NCBI RefSeq assembly: GCF_004214835.1
Contig: NZ_PIQJ01000003.1
Span: forward strand, 159,409-223,408
Direction of reading: 5' to 3'
Source: Pseudidiomarina tainanensis
GTDB taxonomy: Bacteria; Pseudomonadota; Gammaproteobacteria; Enterobacterales; Alteromonadaceae
Length of the DNA stretch: 64,000 nucleotides
Made by a program: the position numbers and the translations under genes. Below the pieces are notes generated by a model, which saw nothing but the letters and a program-made list of their open reading frames with translations, ran no database searches and had not been told where the DNA came from. Below, piece by piece: positions 1 through 8,869 of the stretch (its first letter is position 1; each line of letters starts with the position of its first letter).

Positions 1-941
1 ACCACCTCAATGCCAATGTTTTCTTGTGCTTCTTGCGTTGAGCCACCAATGTGTGGGGTCAAAATACAGTTATCTAAACCACGTAATGGCGATTCAAACT
101 GCTCATCGTTACCTTTCGGTTCAACCGGGAATACGTCAATCGCCGCGCCGGCTAAATGTCCTGATTTTAACGAATCTGCCAAGGCATTGATTTTCACCAC
201 GGTGCCGCGAGAAGCGTTAATAAATACCGCACCTGGTTTCATCTGGGCTAACTCTTGAGCGCCAATCATCCATTGCGTTTGTGGTGTTTCTGGCACGTGC
301 AACGTCACCACATCGGCTTGCTTCAACAGTTCATTTAGACTGCTCACCTGTAAGGCGTTACCGAGCGATAATTTTGTTTCGATATCGTAATAGCGAACCT
401 GCATACCCAGCTGCTCTGCCAAAATACCCAGCTGTGTGCCAATGTGGCCATAACCAACAATGCCAAGCACTTTACCGCGCACTTCAAATGAACCTTTGGC
501 GGCTTTGTCCCAACCACCGCGATGCGCCGCCGCGTTTTTCTCTGGAATTCGGCGCAGCAACATAATGATTTCCGCTAGCACTAGCTCAGCAACGCTTCGA
601 GTATTCGAAAATGGTGCATTGAAAACGACCACGCCGTTATCGCGCGCGGCTTCGAGGTCAACCTGATTGGTACCAATACAAAAACAGCCTACAGCAGCAA
701 GCTTCTCGGCTTTTGCAAAGACTTTAGCAGTTAGTTGAGTGCGTGAACGAATGCCAATAAAGTGCACATCTTTAATTGCTTCACACAGCTCGTCTTCATT
801 CAGTGACGTTTTCAGCGTTTTGATATTGCTGTAGCCATGCTGTTTAAGCACCTCGACCGCGCTGTCATGCACACCTTCAAGTAACAGAATTTGAATGCGT
901 TCTTTGGCCAGAGATACCTGTGGTGCTGCTGGGGTGTTCAT
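1..941 (-). CDS. serA: D-3-phosphoglycerate dehydrogenase, C-terminus cut by window edge
   Basis: First enzyme of serine synthesis: oxidises 3-phosphoglycerate to 3-phosphohydroxypyruvate with NAD, in the cytosol. The minus-strand frame opens with ATG at 939-941 and reads past base 1, so about 313 residues are visible. Seen in order: an N-terminal substrate domain with IGIRSRTQLT, the Rossmann motif GYGHIGTQLG, the catalytic-Arg motif INASRGTVV and the catalytic-His motif TPHIGGSTQEA near the edge. The ACT domain expected in E. coli-type SerA would lie outside the window. The gene starts 2 bases after the stop of rpiA, so the two are very probably co-transcribed, with fau upstream. Identity is secure. 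Confidence 0.96.
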   Translation of the reverse strand, partial: MNTPAAPQVSLAKERIQILLLEGVHDSAVEVLKQHGYSNIKTLKTSLNEDELCEAIKDVHFIGIRSRTQLTAKVFAKAEKLAAVGCFCIGTNQVDLEAARDNGVVVFNAPFSNTRSVAELVLAEIIMLLRRIPEKNAAAHRGGWDKAAKGSFEVRGKVLGIVGYGHIGTQLGILAEQLGMQVRYYDIETKLSLGNALQVSSLNELLKQADVVTLHVPETPQTQWMIGAQELAQMKPGAVFINASRGTVVKINALADSLKSGHLAGAAIDVFPVEPKGNDEQFESPLRGLDNCILTPHIGGSTQEAQENIGIEV

Positions 942-943
942 AG

Positions 944-1618
944 TTACTCCATGAATTGCAAACCGTCAGGGCTTGCGATAATCGCGATATTGGCGCCGCG
1001 CTTGGCGAATAGGCCGTTAGTGACCACACCTACAATACTATTCAATTGTTGCTCAAGTTGAACAGGGTTTAAGATATCAAAGTTGTGAATGTCCAGAATG
1101 ACATTGCCGTTGTCGGTCACAAAACCTTGACGCCACACTGGGTCACCGCCAAGTTTGACGATTTCGCGAGCCACATAGGAGCGCGCCATCGGAATCACTT
1201 CAACCGGGATAGGGAAGCGACCCAAGCGGCCAACCACTTTGCTTTGGTCGGCAATACAAACAAATTTGTCAGCGACTGCGGCAATAATTTTTTCGCGGGT
1301 TAATGCACCGCCACCGCCTTTGACCATGCGCATGTGCTCGTCAATTTCATCAGCCCCATCAATGTACACCGGCAAGTCAGCTACGTTATTAAGCTCAACC
1401 ACTTCAATGCCGTGGGCTTTCAAACGCTCGGTGGATGCTTCTGAACTCGATACCGCCGCCTCAATATCATTTTTCATGGTTGCCAGCGCATCAATGAAAA
1501 AATTAACGGTAGAGCCGGTACCCACGCCGATAATTGAATTGGGTTGGACGTACTTCAGTGCGGCTTCAGCAGCTTGCTTTTTTAGATCATCTTGCGAGGT
1601 GGTCATGGCGGAATCCAT
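944..1618 (-). CDS. rpiA: Ribose-5-phosphate isomerase A
   Basis: Interconverts ribose 5-phosphate and ribulose 5-phosphate in the non-oxidative pentose phosphate pathway. The 224-residue product has the family's [15 protein letters not shown] phosphate loop, SSEASTERL, the active-site YIDGADEID and [14 protein letters not shown], and [12 protein letters not shown] near the end; length is normal. The start is uncertain: ATG at 1618 gives MDSAMTTSQ, while the internal ATG at 1606 gives [10 protein letters not shown], closer to the E. coli start. Neither has a strong ribosome binding site. It lies between fau (33 bases upstream) and serA (2 bases downstream) on the same strand, suggesting a fau-rpiA-serA transcript. 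Confidence 0.96.
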   Translation of the reverse strand: MDSAMTTSQDDLKKQAAEAALKYVQPNSIIGVGTGSTVNFFIDALATMKNDIEAAVSSSEASTERLKAHGIEVVELNNVADLPVYIDGADEIDEHMRMVKGGGGALTREKIIAAVADKFVCIADQSKVVGRLGRFPIPVEVIPMARSYVAREIVKLGGDPVWRQGFVTDNGNVILDIHNFDILNPVQLEQQLNSIVGVVTNGLFAKRGANIAIIASPDGLQFME

Positions 1619-1651
1619 AGTCAGTTGTCTATGGCGGTTTAGTATACAGTT

Positions 1652-2263
1652 TTAGCCTCGGAAATCCCACACTTTCGAGGGGGTAATGACCATCGAAAGC
1701 GGCACGTCCCATGGCTGTACTGGTAATTCGTGAACATATTGGCAATCCAGTGCCAGCCCAATTGGCAGCACATTGATTTTACCCTGTCGCCAAGCACTTA
1801 AGGTACGATCATAAAAGCCACCGCCCATGCCCATGCGGTTGCCTGTGGCGTCAAACCCGACTAACGGTACCAGTAGCACATTCAACTGGTCGAGTGGAGT
1901 CACATGACGCACGTCGAGTTCCGGCTCAGGGATACCAAAACGGTTATGTGTCCATTGGGTGGTCTGGTTGAGCTGTATAAACAGCAAATGCCAAGCGCGA
2001 AACGGATGCAAAATCGGCAACGACAACTGATGTTCATGTGCCATAAGCCGCTGGTTAATGGCATGGGTGGGTAACTCAGCTTTCACGCTAAAATAACTGC
2101 CAATGTGGCACGGTTGCTGCAGTTCCGGCAATTGCAGTAAGTGTTCACCGACTTGCAACGCCGCATCATCTCTAGCTGCGTTAGAAAGACTCGCGCGTGC
2201 GTCGAGTAGTTGGCGGCGTAATTGCTGTTGGGTCACGGCGCTGATATCCTTGCTGAACAACAT
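1652..2263 (-). CDS. fau: 5-formyltetrahydrofolate cyclo-ligase
   Basis: ATP-dependent conversion of 5-formyl-THF to 5,10-methenyl-THF, a folate salvage step (YgfA/Fau, MTHFS family). The 203-residue product carries the C-terminal nucleotide-binding signature GMGGGFYDRTL and the preceding VPLVGFDATGNRMG, with an N-terminal helical QQQLRRQLLDARASLS. In enterics fau follows the 6S RNA gene ssrS directly. Here ssrS is also on this strand but lies 1.7 kb upstream, separated by an amidohydrolase gene pointing the other way. The ATG is only 26 bases from the ATG of that divergent gene, so both promoters must share or overlap this short gap. Confidence 0.95.
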   Translation of the reverse strand: MLFSKDISAVTQQQLRRQLLDARASLSNAARDDAALQVGEHLLQLPELQQPCHIGSYFSVKAELPTHAINQRLMAHEHQLSLPILHPFRAWHLLFIQLNQTTQWTHNRFGIPEPELDVRHVTPLDQLNVLLVPLVGFDATGNRMGMGGGFYDRTLSAWRQGKINVLPIGLALDCQYVHELPVQPWDVPLSMVITPSKVWDFRG

Positions 2264-2289
2264 AATTAAAATAATAGTGAGTGCTTTCC

Positions 2290-3849
2290 ATGATACGCCA
2301 ATTTCTAAGTATGTTAACCCTGTCGCTGGCCATCAGTACGGCAGCGCAAGCAGCACCGCCAAAAGCGCCAGAGCGCGGCGACCAAGGGGCGGGCCCATAT
2401 GATCGCTTAATCATTCGCGGCGCTACGTTAATTAACGGTGAAGGTGCGCCGCCGCAGGGGCCTGTGGATATCGTGATTGAAGATGACCGCATCGTGAACG
2501 TGGTGAGTGTTGGCTATCCGGGCGTACCGATTAAAGATGATCGTCGCCCACTGGCAGGTCCGAACGATCAAGAAATTGATGCACATGGCAAGTACGTGTT
2601 GCCAGGCTTTGTTGAAATGCACGGCCATATTGGTGGGTCGGCCGAAGGTATTCCGGCTGAGTATGTCCTGAAACTTTGGCTGGCACACGGCATCACCACG
2701 GTACGCGAACCGGGCAGCTTCAATGGCCTTGATTGGACGAAATGGCACCAAGAAAAAGCCGAAGAAAATGATATCGTTGGACCGCGCATTATTCCTTATG
2801 CAGGATTTGGTATGGGGGCTGAAGATCCCATCTTCAACGGTGAGCAAGCCCGTGATTGGGTGCGTAAAATCAAACGTCAAGGCGCTTCGGGTATCAAGTT
2901 TTTTGGCGCCACGCCAAAAGTTATGGCGGCAGCGTTAGATGAAGCGAAAAAGCAAAACCTTGGCACCATGATGCACCATGCGCAGCTGAATGTCGTGCGT
3001 ACCAGCGTGATTGATTCGGCGCGTTTAGGTCTTGGTAGTATGGAGCACTGGTACGGTTTACCAGAAGCGTTATTTACCGGTCAGCGGATTCAGAATTATC
3101 CCGCCGATTACAACTACAACAACGAGCAAGACCGCTTCCGCGAAGCTGGGCGGCTTTGGGCGCAAGCTGCTGAGCCGGGTTCGGAGCAGTGGAATAAAGT
3201 ACGCGATGAACTGATTGCATTGGATTTTACAATCAACCCAACGTTGACGATTTATGAAGCAAGTCGTGACCTGATGCGTGAACGCCGCGCGATTTGGCAC
3301 GAAGAATACACCTTGCCGCAACTTTGGGATTTTTTCACCCCAAGCCGCTATGCCCATGGGTCATATTGGTTTGATTGGACCACCGATGAAGAAGTCGCGT
3401 GGCGTAAAAACTATCAGTTATGGATGACGTTCTTAAACGACTTTAAAAATCATGGCGGCCGTGTCACCACAGGTTCTGATGCGGGTTATATCTACAAAAT
3501 TTATGGCTTTGCCTATATTCGCGAGCTGGAATTATTGCGTGAAGCCGGCTTTAACGCATTGGAAGTGATTCAATCAGCAACGTTAAATGGCGCTGAAGCG
3601 CTTGGTCTCGATGACCAAATTGGTAGCGTAGTGCCCGGCAAAAAGGCCGACATGATCATCGTCGACGAAAATCCTTTGGCCAATTTCAAAGTGTTATACG
3701 GCACAGGTCATTATAGGCTTGACGACAATAATCAGCCGATGCGCACCAAAGGCATCCGCTACACCATCAAAGATGGCATTGTCTACGACGCCCAACAACT
3801 CCTCGCCGACGTCCGCGAAATAGTGAAAAGCGAAAAGCAAAAGCGTTAA
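2290..3849 (+). CDS. Secreted amidohydrolase (imidazolonepropionase-like)
   Basis: Metal-dependent hydrolase of the amidohydrolase superfamily; the substrate cannot be told from sequence, but cyclic imides, dipeptides and N-acyl compounds are usual in this group. ATG at 2290 opens a signal peptide (MIRQFLSMLTLSLAISTAAQA), so the enzyme is probably periplasmic. An in-frame GTG at 2281 is the alternative start. Metal-site motifs appear in order: VEMHGHIGG (HxH), MMHHAQLN, SMEHWYG and TTGSDAGYIYK, followed by the C-terminal strand KKADMIIVDENPL. It sits between fau and ssrS and runs convergently to ssrS, which looks like an insertion into a normally conserved gene order. Family assignment is firm, function open. 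Confidence 0.85.
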   Translation: MIRQFLSMLTLSLAISTAAQAAPPKAPERGDQGAGPYDRLIIRGATLINGEGAPPQGPVDIVIEDDRIVNVVSVGYPGVPIKDDRRPLAGPNDQEIDAHGKYVLPGFVEMHGHIGGSAEGIPAEYVLKLWLAHGITTVREPGSFNGLDWTKWHQEKAEENDIVGPRIIPYAGFGMGAEDPIFNGEQARDWVRKIKRQGASGIKFFGATPKVMAAALDEAKKQNLGTMMHHAQLNVVRTSVIDSARLGLGSMEHWYGLPEALFTGQRIQNYPADYNYNNEQDRFREAGRLWAQAAEPGSEQWNKVRDELIALDFTINPTLTIYEASRDLMRERRAIWHEEYTLPQLWDFFTPSRYAHGSYWFDWTTDEEVAWRKNYQLWMTFLNDFKNHGGRVTTGSDAGYIYKIYGFAYIRELELLREAGFNALEVIQSATLNGAEALGLDDQIGSVVPGKKADMIIVDENPLANFKVLYGTGHYRLDDNNQPMRTKGIRYTIKDGIVYDAQQLLADVREIVKSEKQKR

Positions 3850-3855
3850 TCGTGT

Positions 3856-3941
3856 TTCGTGCGCTTCGCTGTTCGTCCGCTTCGCTGTTCGAATAGTGAG
3901 CGTAGCGAACGTACTAACAGCGAACGAAGTGAGCGCACGAA
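3856..3941. repeat. REP-like palindrome between convergent genes
   Basis: The ends TTCGTGCGCT (3856-3865) and AGCGCACGAA (3932-3941) are perfect inverted repeats. The interior is made of degenerate copies of TTCGCTGTTCG and its complement. The element lies between the stop of the amidohydrolase and the 3' end of 6S RNA, and is followed on the plus strand by AACGTTTTTTG (3951-3961). It could act as a bidirectional terminator or be a repetitive extragenic palindrome. Confidence 0.6.
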
Positions 3942-3967
3942 TAACGAATAACGTTTTTTGAAAGGGT

Positions 3968-4150
3968 GACTACCCGGAATGCCGCTGCGTGCCTTGGCCC
4001 TTGAACCCACTGGTTCAAGGCGGGGCGCAATTGAAACGGCCGCAGGCTTCTCGATACTAGTCGAGCTTGCTCAATAGCCGCCCAGTGAGCCCCTTTACTG
4101 CTAGCATCGGCTCAGGGACATCGGCGTGCTGGCGCACATCCCAGGCAGTC
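3968..4150 (-). ncRNA. ssrS: 6S RNA
   Basis: Regulatory RNA that mimics an open promoter and sequesters sigma70 RNA polymerase in stationary phase. Read on the minus strand, the region contains conserved 6S segments: GTCCCTGAGCCGATGC near the 5' end, GAGAAGCCTGCGGCC in the middle, and CCTTGAACC...GGTTCAAGGGC followed by GCAGCGGCATTCCGGG near the 3' end. The terminal bases pair: 5' GACTGCCTGGGATG (4150-4137) with 3' CATTCCGGGTAGTC (ending at 3968), allowing G-U pairs. The length of about 183 nt is typical. A -10-like TAAAAT (4167-4162) lies upstream at the zapA stop, so the true 5' end may be a few bases further up. The order zapA-ssrS is conserved; fau has been displaced. Confidence 0.93.
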
Positions 4151-4164
4151 ATAATCTGACTATT

Positions 4165-4470
4165 TTAACGTCCGGGGCGTTGTTCTGCCATGACTTGTTC
4201 GAGGGTTTCTTGCAGTAGTTTCAATTTTTCTTCGAGATCAGCGATGCGTTGTTGCTGACGCTTCTCGTCTTGGGCAAATTCATGGCACAAATTCAACCCG
4301 GCCATCACTGCAATTTGCTCGGGATTCGACAACTTGGTGTTGGTACGAATCGTTTCTAGCTTATTATTCAAGCGATCAGCAGCCTGCTGCAAAGCAACCT
4401 CTTGCCCCGGTGGGCAATTCACTTTGTAGTGACGTTCCATCAATCTTATGTCCATGGCGCGTTGACTCAT
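4165..4470 (-). CDS. zapA: Cell division protein ZapA
   Basis: Small FtsZ-binding protein that bundles FtsZ filaments at the division ring. The 101-residue product begins MSQRAMDIRLMERHYKVNCP, has the globular region with LNNKLETIRTNTKLSNPEQIAVMAGLN and ends in a Gln/Glu-rich coiled coil (roughly residues 65-95, EKRQQQRIADLEEKLKLLQETLEQ), as expected for the ZapA dimerisation helix. An AGGA Shine-Dalgarno lies 6 bases before the ATG. It is divergent from ygfB and is followed within 15 bases by 6S RNA, the usual gammaproteobacterial arrangement. Confidence 0.93.
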   Translation of the reverse strand: MSQRAMDIRLMERHYKVNCPPGQEVALQQAADRLNNKLETIRTNTKLSNPEQIAVMAGLNLCHEFAQDEKRQQQRIADLEEKLKLLQETLEQVMAEQRPGR

Positions 4471-4608
4471 GCCGCTTCCTCTGTGCTTGTACTATTCTTA
4501 TGTTTAGAACTAACCATATTATGGCACGTCCTACGGGGCTTTGTCAGCTAGCCTGAACAGCTTTGCAATGGTAGGATGTGCGTAAAGAACGTAAAGAGTA
4601 CAACGCTT

Positions 4609-5196
4609 ATGTCAGACTTAGGTAGCAGTTCAGCTAACCCATTGAGTTACGACCGTTTATCAGAATTTTTTGAACAAAACGGAATTTTATCCAACGCCGC
4701 CGAAGTACACGGCATTCTCACCGGCATGATAGCGGGTGGTGCAAGTATTGAGGGTGATGACTGGTTATTGCTATTAAGTGATTTAATTCATGAAGGACAG
4801 TCATTTAAACCCGCGGTGCGCGAACGCATGATCGAAATGGCCAACGACATTTGTGCCAGCATGCGCGATCCCGACCTCGGTTTTAATTTATTACTGCCAA
4901 GTGATCATGAATCATTGTTGGAACGTTTAACCAGTATGATTAATTGGGTGCAATCCTTTCTCGTTGGTTTCGGTGTCAATCAAACTAACCTGACGGGGCT
5001 CTCAGACGATGTCCGCGAAGTCATCGACGATATGGTTGAAATTGCTAAGCTAGATTTTGCCGTTGATGAAGACGAAGAAGGCGAACGCGCATACTTTGAG
5101 GTCGTCGAGTATTTGCGAATCTCCGCTATGTTATGCTTCAACGAGCTGGGCCGAAAGGTCGGCGCAAGTTGCACAACCAACAAAGTATTGCATTAA
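4609..5196 (+). CDS. ygfB: YgfB/UPF0149 family protein
   Basis: UPF0149 (YecA/YgfB) family, conserved at the head of the pepP-ubiH-ubiI operon. The chosen ATG at 4609 gives MSDLGSSSANPLSYDRLSEFF (195 residues); an upstream in-frame start at 4576 would add an unconserved tail. Family features are AEVHGILTGMIAGG near residue 35, an acidic middle, FLVGFGVNQTNLTGLSDDVREVIDD and a terminal VVEYLRISAMLCFNEL helix. The molecular role in this organism is unknown; in pseudomonads a homologue affects ampicillin resistance through ampDh3, which may not carry over. The gene is 29 bases upstream of pepP. Confidence 0.9.
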   Translation: MSDLGSSSANPLSYDRLSEFFEQNGILSNAAEVHGILTGMIAGGASIEGDDWLLLLSDLIHEGQSFKPAVRERMIEMANDICASMRDPDLGFNLLLPSDHESLLERLTSMINWVQSFLVGFGVNQTNLTGLSDDVREVIDDMVEIAKLDFAVDEDEEGERAYFEVVEYLRISAMLCFNELGRKVGASCTTNKVLH

Positions 5197-5225
5197 TTCA
5201 TCACCTTAATCTGCTGTAGGTTCAC

Positions 5226-6548
5226 ATGTCTCACGCTATTGCTATTGAAGAGTACCAAAAGCGCCGCGCGCACCTGTTGGCGCGCCTCAAAAAAGTATCC
5301 GCGCATGCTGTCGCCGTTATTCCAAGTGCCCAATTGCAAACGCGCAGCCGTGATACCGAATTTCCATTTCGACAAGACAGTGATTTCTTTTATTTGACCG
5401 GATTCAACGAGCCGAACGCGTTATTGGTGTTGGCACCCCATGCTGATATGCCGGTACAACTCTATTGCCAGCCAACTAGTCCGCAAGAAGAAGTGTGGCA
5501 CGGGCGTCGTTTAGGCGTTGACCGAGCTGTCGAAAAGCTAGGTGTTGACTTTGCTGCCAGCATTGACGATGTCGACGACCATTTGTATGCCTTACTCGAT
5601 GGAGTCGAGCAGGTTTATCATTCACATGATAAGCCTGATTTAGCTGCTCAGTTATATAGCATTGCGGATGAATTGCGGGCGTCATCGAAGCAAGGTCATC
5701 AGGCACCACAAGCTTGGGTGGATATCAATCCGTGGTTGGCCGATATGCGCATTATTAAAAGTAACGCAGAGCTGGACTTAATGCGCGAAGCTGCACGAAT
5801 CAGCGTGTTAGCGCACAAGCGAGCCATGTTATTTGCGAAGCCAGGTAAGTTCGAATATCAGGTCGCCGCTGAAATTCATCATGAATTTGCGATGCATGGC
5901 GCGCTGTCCCCAGCTTACGGCACCATTTGTGGCAGTGGCGAAAACGCCTGCATTTTGCACTACACCGAAAATGAATCAGAGCTCCGCGACGGCGATTTGC
6001 TGTTGATTGACGCAGGCGCTGAGTATCAAGGCTTCGCCGGTGATATCACGCGCACATTCCCCGTGAATGGGCGCTTTTCTGAGCCGCAAAAAGAGCTCTA
6101 CAATGTGGTGCTCGCGGCTCAAGAAGCTGCATTGGCGACCTTGAAGCCCGGCAGTAATTTACCCACCGCCATGAAAGCTGCAGGTAAAGCACTAACCGAA
6201 GGTTTGCATGCGCTGGGAATCTTAAAAGGCAACCTGAGCAAGCTGGTTGCTGATGAAGCCTTCCGCCCATTTATGATTCACGGTTTAGGACATTGGCTTG
6301 GCTTAGACGTGCACGATGTGGGCACGTACACCCAAGAAGGCAAAAAGCGTAAGTTCGAGCCAGGTATGGTGCTAACCATCGAACCAGGAATTTATATTCC
6401 ACAAGGCATGCCGAATGTGGATGAGAGATGGCACGGTATTGGTATTCGTATTGAAGATGATGTGATTATTACCGAAGATGGCCATGAAAACATGACCAGC
6501 GCTGTTCCGAAAACCGTGGCAGAGATTGAAGCATGGATGGCACAGTAA
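5226..6548 (+). CDS. pepP: Xaa-Pro aminopeptidase P
   Basis: Dimanganese aminopeptidase that removes an N-terminal residue preceding proline. 440 residues, as in E. coli PepP. The N-terminal domain (about 1-170) has FPFRQDSDFFYLTGFNEPNALLVL. The pita-bread catalytic domain shows metal ligands in order: Asp262 and Asp273 in DAGAEYQGFAGDITR, the His352/His356 region in HGLGHWLGLDVHD, Glu in LTIEPGIYI and Glu in GIGIRIEDD. The start has the conserved MSHAIAIEEYQKRRAHLL. The 3' end overlaps the start of ubiH by 16 bases, suggesting translational coupling. Confidence 0.96.
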   Translation: MSHAIAIEEYQKRRAHLLARLKKVSAHAVAVIPSAQLQTRSRDTEFPFRQDSDFFYLTGFNEPNALLVLAPHADMPVQLYCQPTSPQEEVWHGRRLGVDRAVEKLGVDFAASIDDVDDHLYALLDGVEQVYHSHDKPDLAAQLYSIADELRASSKQGHQAPQAWVDINPWLADMRIIKSNAELDLMREAARISVLAHKRAMLFAKPGKFEYQVAAEIHHEFAMHGALSPAYGTICGSGENACILHYTENESELRDGDLLLIDAGAEYQGFAGDITRTFPVNGRFSEPQKELYNVVLAAQEAALATLKPGSNLPTAMKAAGKALTEGLHALGILKGNLSKLVADEAFRPFMIHGLGHWLGLDVHDVGTYTQEGKKRKFEPGMVLTIEPGIYIPQGMPNVDERWHGIGIRIEDDVIITEDGHENMTSAVPKTVAEIEAWMAQ

Positions 6549-7711
6549 ACTATCCAATCGCCATTGCTGGGGGCGGGCTAGTCGGCGCGCTCACCGCATT
6601 ATTATTGGCGCGCGGTCGGCCGGATTGGCGGATTGCGGTATTAGAACCGCAGGCTCAAGGGCCTGCGCAAGACAAACGCACCATTGCGTTAGCGGCGGCG
6701 ACAGTTGCCCTGCTGGAACAAATTGGCGTGTGGCAGAATCTAGCTACCGAAGCCAGCCCAATTGAACATATTCATGTCAGTGATCGCGGACATCTGGGTA
6801 TGACCCGTTTGCATGCTACTCAGCATGGCGTTGCCGCAATGGGACAAGTGATATCCGCAGCACTATTAAATCGGGCGCTGTATGACGCCTGTTTACAACA
6901 GGCAAACATCGAGTGGCTTGGTGGTGCGTGGTTTGAGCATGCCGAACGCACGCGTGACGCTGTTACCGTTCATTTTAAACAGCATGATAGCGCCACCGAA
7001 TTAACCACGCAGTTACTGATTGGTGCCGACGGACAACGCTCGCAAGTGCGCGAAGACGCCGGCATTGTTATGAAGCACACTGACTATCAGCAAGTGGGGA
7101 TTATTGCGACTTTAAGGCTATCCGATGATCTCGGTGGTTGGGCCTATGAGCGCTTCACTGACACCGGACCAATCGCGTTGTTGCCATTACCCGATCAACA
7201 AGCCTCGCTGGTGTGGAGCTTAAGCCCTGAGCAAGCCGAGCAAACCATGCAACTCTCAAACGCCGAATTCTTAGTAGCATGTCAGCGTGCATTTGGGTAT
7301 CGCGCCGGGCGTTTTACTGCGGTGCGAGACCGGGTGCAATATCCCTTGCAATTGCATTTAGCTGAATCCAACATTTGCCACCGAAGCGTGATCATCGGCA
7401 ACGCTTCGCATACATTGCACCCGATTGCCGGCCAAGGTTTTAACCTCGGCGTGCGTGATGCGATTGAATTGAGTGCGTTGTTGATTGTGGCAGATGACCC
7501 AGGCAGTTACCGCCTATTAAGCGAGTATAACCAGCAGCGCCAAAGTGACTATCAGCGCATTATTGGGCTAACGGATAGCTTGGTGCGTGGGTTCTCAAAT
7601 CAATATGTACCGCTTCTCATTGGTCGTAATCTAGCGTTGTTTGGGTTAGATAACCTACCACCCATACGTCATCTTTTCGCACGTCAAACCATGGGGTTTC
7701 GTAACGCATGA
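6533..7711 (+). CDS. ubiH: 2-octaprenyl-6-methoxyphenol hydroxylase
   Basis: FAD-dependent aromatic hydroxylase of ubiquinone synthesis (C1 hydroxylation in E. coli). The 392-residue product has the N-terminal FAD motif IAIAGGGLVGALTALLLA, the middle DG motif LLIGADGQRSQVRE and the C-terminal GNASHTLHPIAGQGFNLGVRDA that binds the FAD ribityl chain; the usual GDAAH is GNASH here, as common in UbiH. It overlaps pepP by 16 bases and the next hydroxylase gene by 4 bases (ATGA), so the three genes form a tight operon. Assignment to UbiH rather than UbiI rests on gene order and the GNASH motif. Confidence 0.93.
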   Translation: MDGTVNYPIAIAGGGLVGALTALLLARGRPDWRIAVLEPQAQGPAQDKRTIALAAATVALLEQIGVWQNLATEASPIEHIHVSDRGHLGMTRLHATQHGVAAMGQVISAALLNRALYDACLQQANIEWLGGAWFEHAERTRDAVTVHFKQHDSATELTTQLLIGADGQRSQVREDAGIVMKHTDYQQVGIIATLRLSDDLGGWAYERFTDTGPIALLPLPDQQASLVWSLSPEQAEQTMQLSNAEFLVACQRAFGYRAGRFTAVRDRVQYPLQLHLAESNICHRSVIIGNASHTLHPIAGQGFNLGVRDAIELSALLIVADDPGSYRLLSEYNQQRQSDYQRIIGLTDSLVRGFSNQYVPLLIGRNLALFGLDNLPPIRHLFARQTMGFRNA

Positions 7712-8868
7712 GTGGACCATTTAAAGCGCAAACAATTGTGATTGTCGGCGGCGGCATGATTGGCCTCAGCGCCGCGTTGGGTCTGCGGTTACAAGGGCAT
7801 CGTTTGTTTGTCATCGAGCGCAGTGGGCGCCCAGAATATAGCGAGTCACCTGAGCTACGAGTCAGCGCTTTAGCGCACCACAGCCGCAAGTTATTGTGTG
7901 AATTGGGCGTGTGGCAACAATTACCGCAACAGCGTCTGGGCCCGTATACCGGTATGCAGGTGTGGGATCATGACAGCTTCGGAGAAATTGAATTTAAAGC
8001 TGCTGAAGTGGGTGCTGATGATTTGGGCGCTATTGTTGAAAACAAAGTGCTTGAGCAAGCCTTGTGGGACGCCGCCATTGCACAAGGCGTGCAGATTATT
8101 GCCGACGACGAAGTGGTCGAGCATCAGGTTACCGAGAGCCAAGTCACCGTGAAACTGCGGTCACAGCAACAATTGCAAGCGGATTATCTGATTGCTGCAG
8201 ATGGCAACCGTTCACCTACCCGTGAACGCGCCAAGCTTCCGCTAAGCTTTTGGGATTACGAACAAACTGGCATTGTGGCGGTGATTAAAACCGAAAAGCT
8301 CCACGATGGCATTGCCCGCCAAGTGTTTTTGCCAACCGGACCGATTGCGTGGCTACCGCTGAACGATGCGCATTTGGTATCGTTGGTATGGTCAGCGGAT
8401 ACCGAAAAGGCGCAGCAATTATTAGCGCTGGATGAACACGCTTTTATGAACCAACTGCAGGCAGCCAGTGATCAGTGTCTCGGTAAATTGGAATTAGATT
8501 CGGTACGAGCCGGTTTTCCGCTGCGCATGCAATACGCTCAGCGTTGGCTAGAGCAACGTCTCATACTGATTGGTGATGCTGCGCACAGCATTCATCCGCT
8601 AGCTGGGCAGGGGGCAAACCTTGGCTTCGGCGACGTGGTTGATTTGCTGCCGGTGTTTGCCGCTAACCCGAATCACCGCGAGTTGCGTGCGTGGGAGCGC
8701 AAGCGTAAGGCCGCGGCGGTAACGATGATTGGCGCCATGGAAGCTTTCAAACGTGGTTTTGGCACCGCGAATCCACTGGCAAAACTGGTGCGTGGCATTG
8801 GCTTTAAAGCTGCCAACAGCATTCAGCCATTAAAACGCCAATTGATTAAAGCCGCGCTGGGCGAATAA
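7708..8868 (+). CDS. ubiI: UbiH/UbiF/VisC-type FAD hydroxylase, probably UbiI
   Basis: Second FAD monooxygenase of the ubiquinone pathway; by position (after ubiH) it matches ubiI/visC, which hydroxylates C5 of the ring in E. coli. 386 residues with VIVGGGMIGLSAALGL at the N-terminus, LIAADGNRSPTRE in the middle and GDAAHSIHPLAGQGANLGFGDV near residue 290. The start overlaps ubiH by 4 bases. UbiF is a close paralogue and cannot be ruled out from sequence alone; conserved pepP-ubiH-ubiI order favours UbiI. The stop is 1 base from the end of the convergent LysR gene. Confidence 0.88.
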   Translation: MSGPFKAQTIVIVGGGMIGLSAALGLRLQGHRLFVIERSGRPEYSESPELRVSALAHHSRKLLCELGVWQQLPQQRLGPYTGMQVWDHDSFGEIEFKAAEVGADDLGAIVENKVLEQALWDAAIAQGVQIIADDEVVEHQVTESQVTVKLRSQQQLQADYLIAADGNRSPTRERAKLPLSFWDYEQTGIVAVIKTEKLHDGIARQVFLPTGPIAWLPLNDAHLVSLVWSADTEKAQQLLALDEHAFMNQLQAASDQCLGKLELDSVRAGFPLRMQYAQRWLEQRLILIGDAAHSIHPLAGQGANLGFGDVVDLLPVFAANPNHRELRAWERKRKAAAVTMIGAMEAFKRGFGTANPLAKLVRGIGFKAANSIQPLKRQLIKAALGE

Positions 8869-8869
8869 G

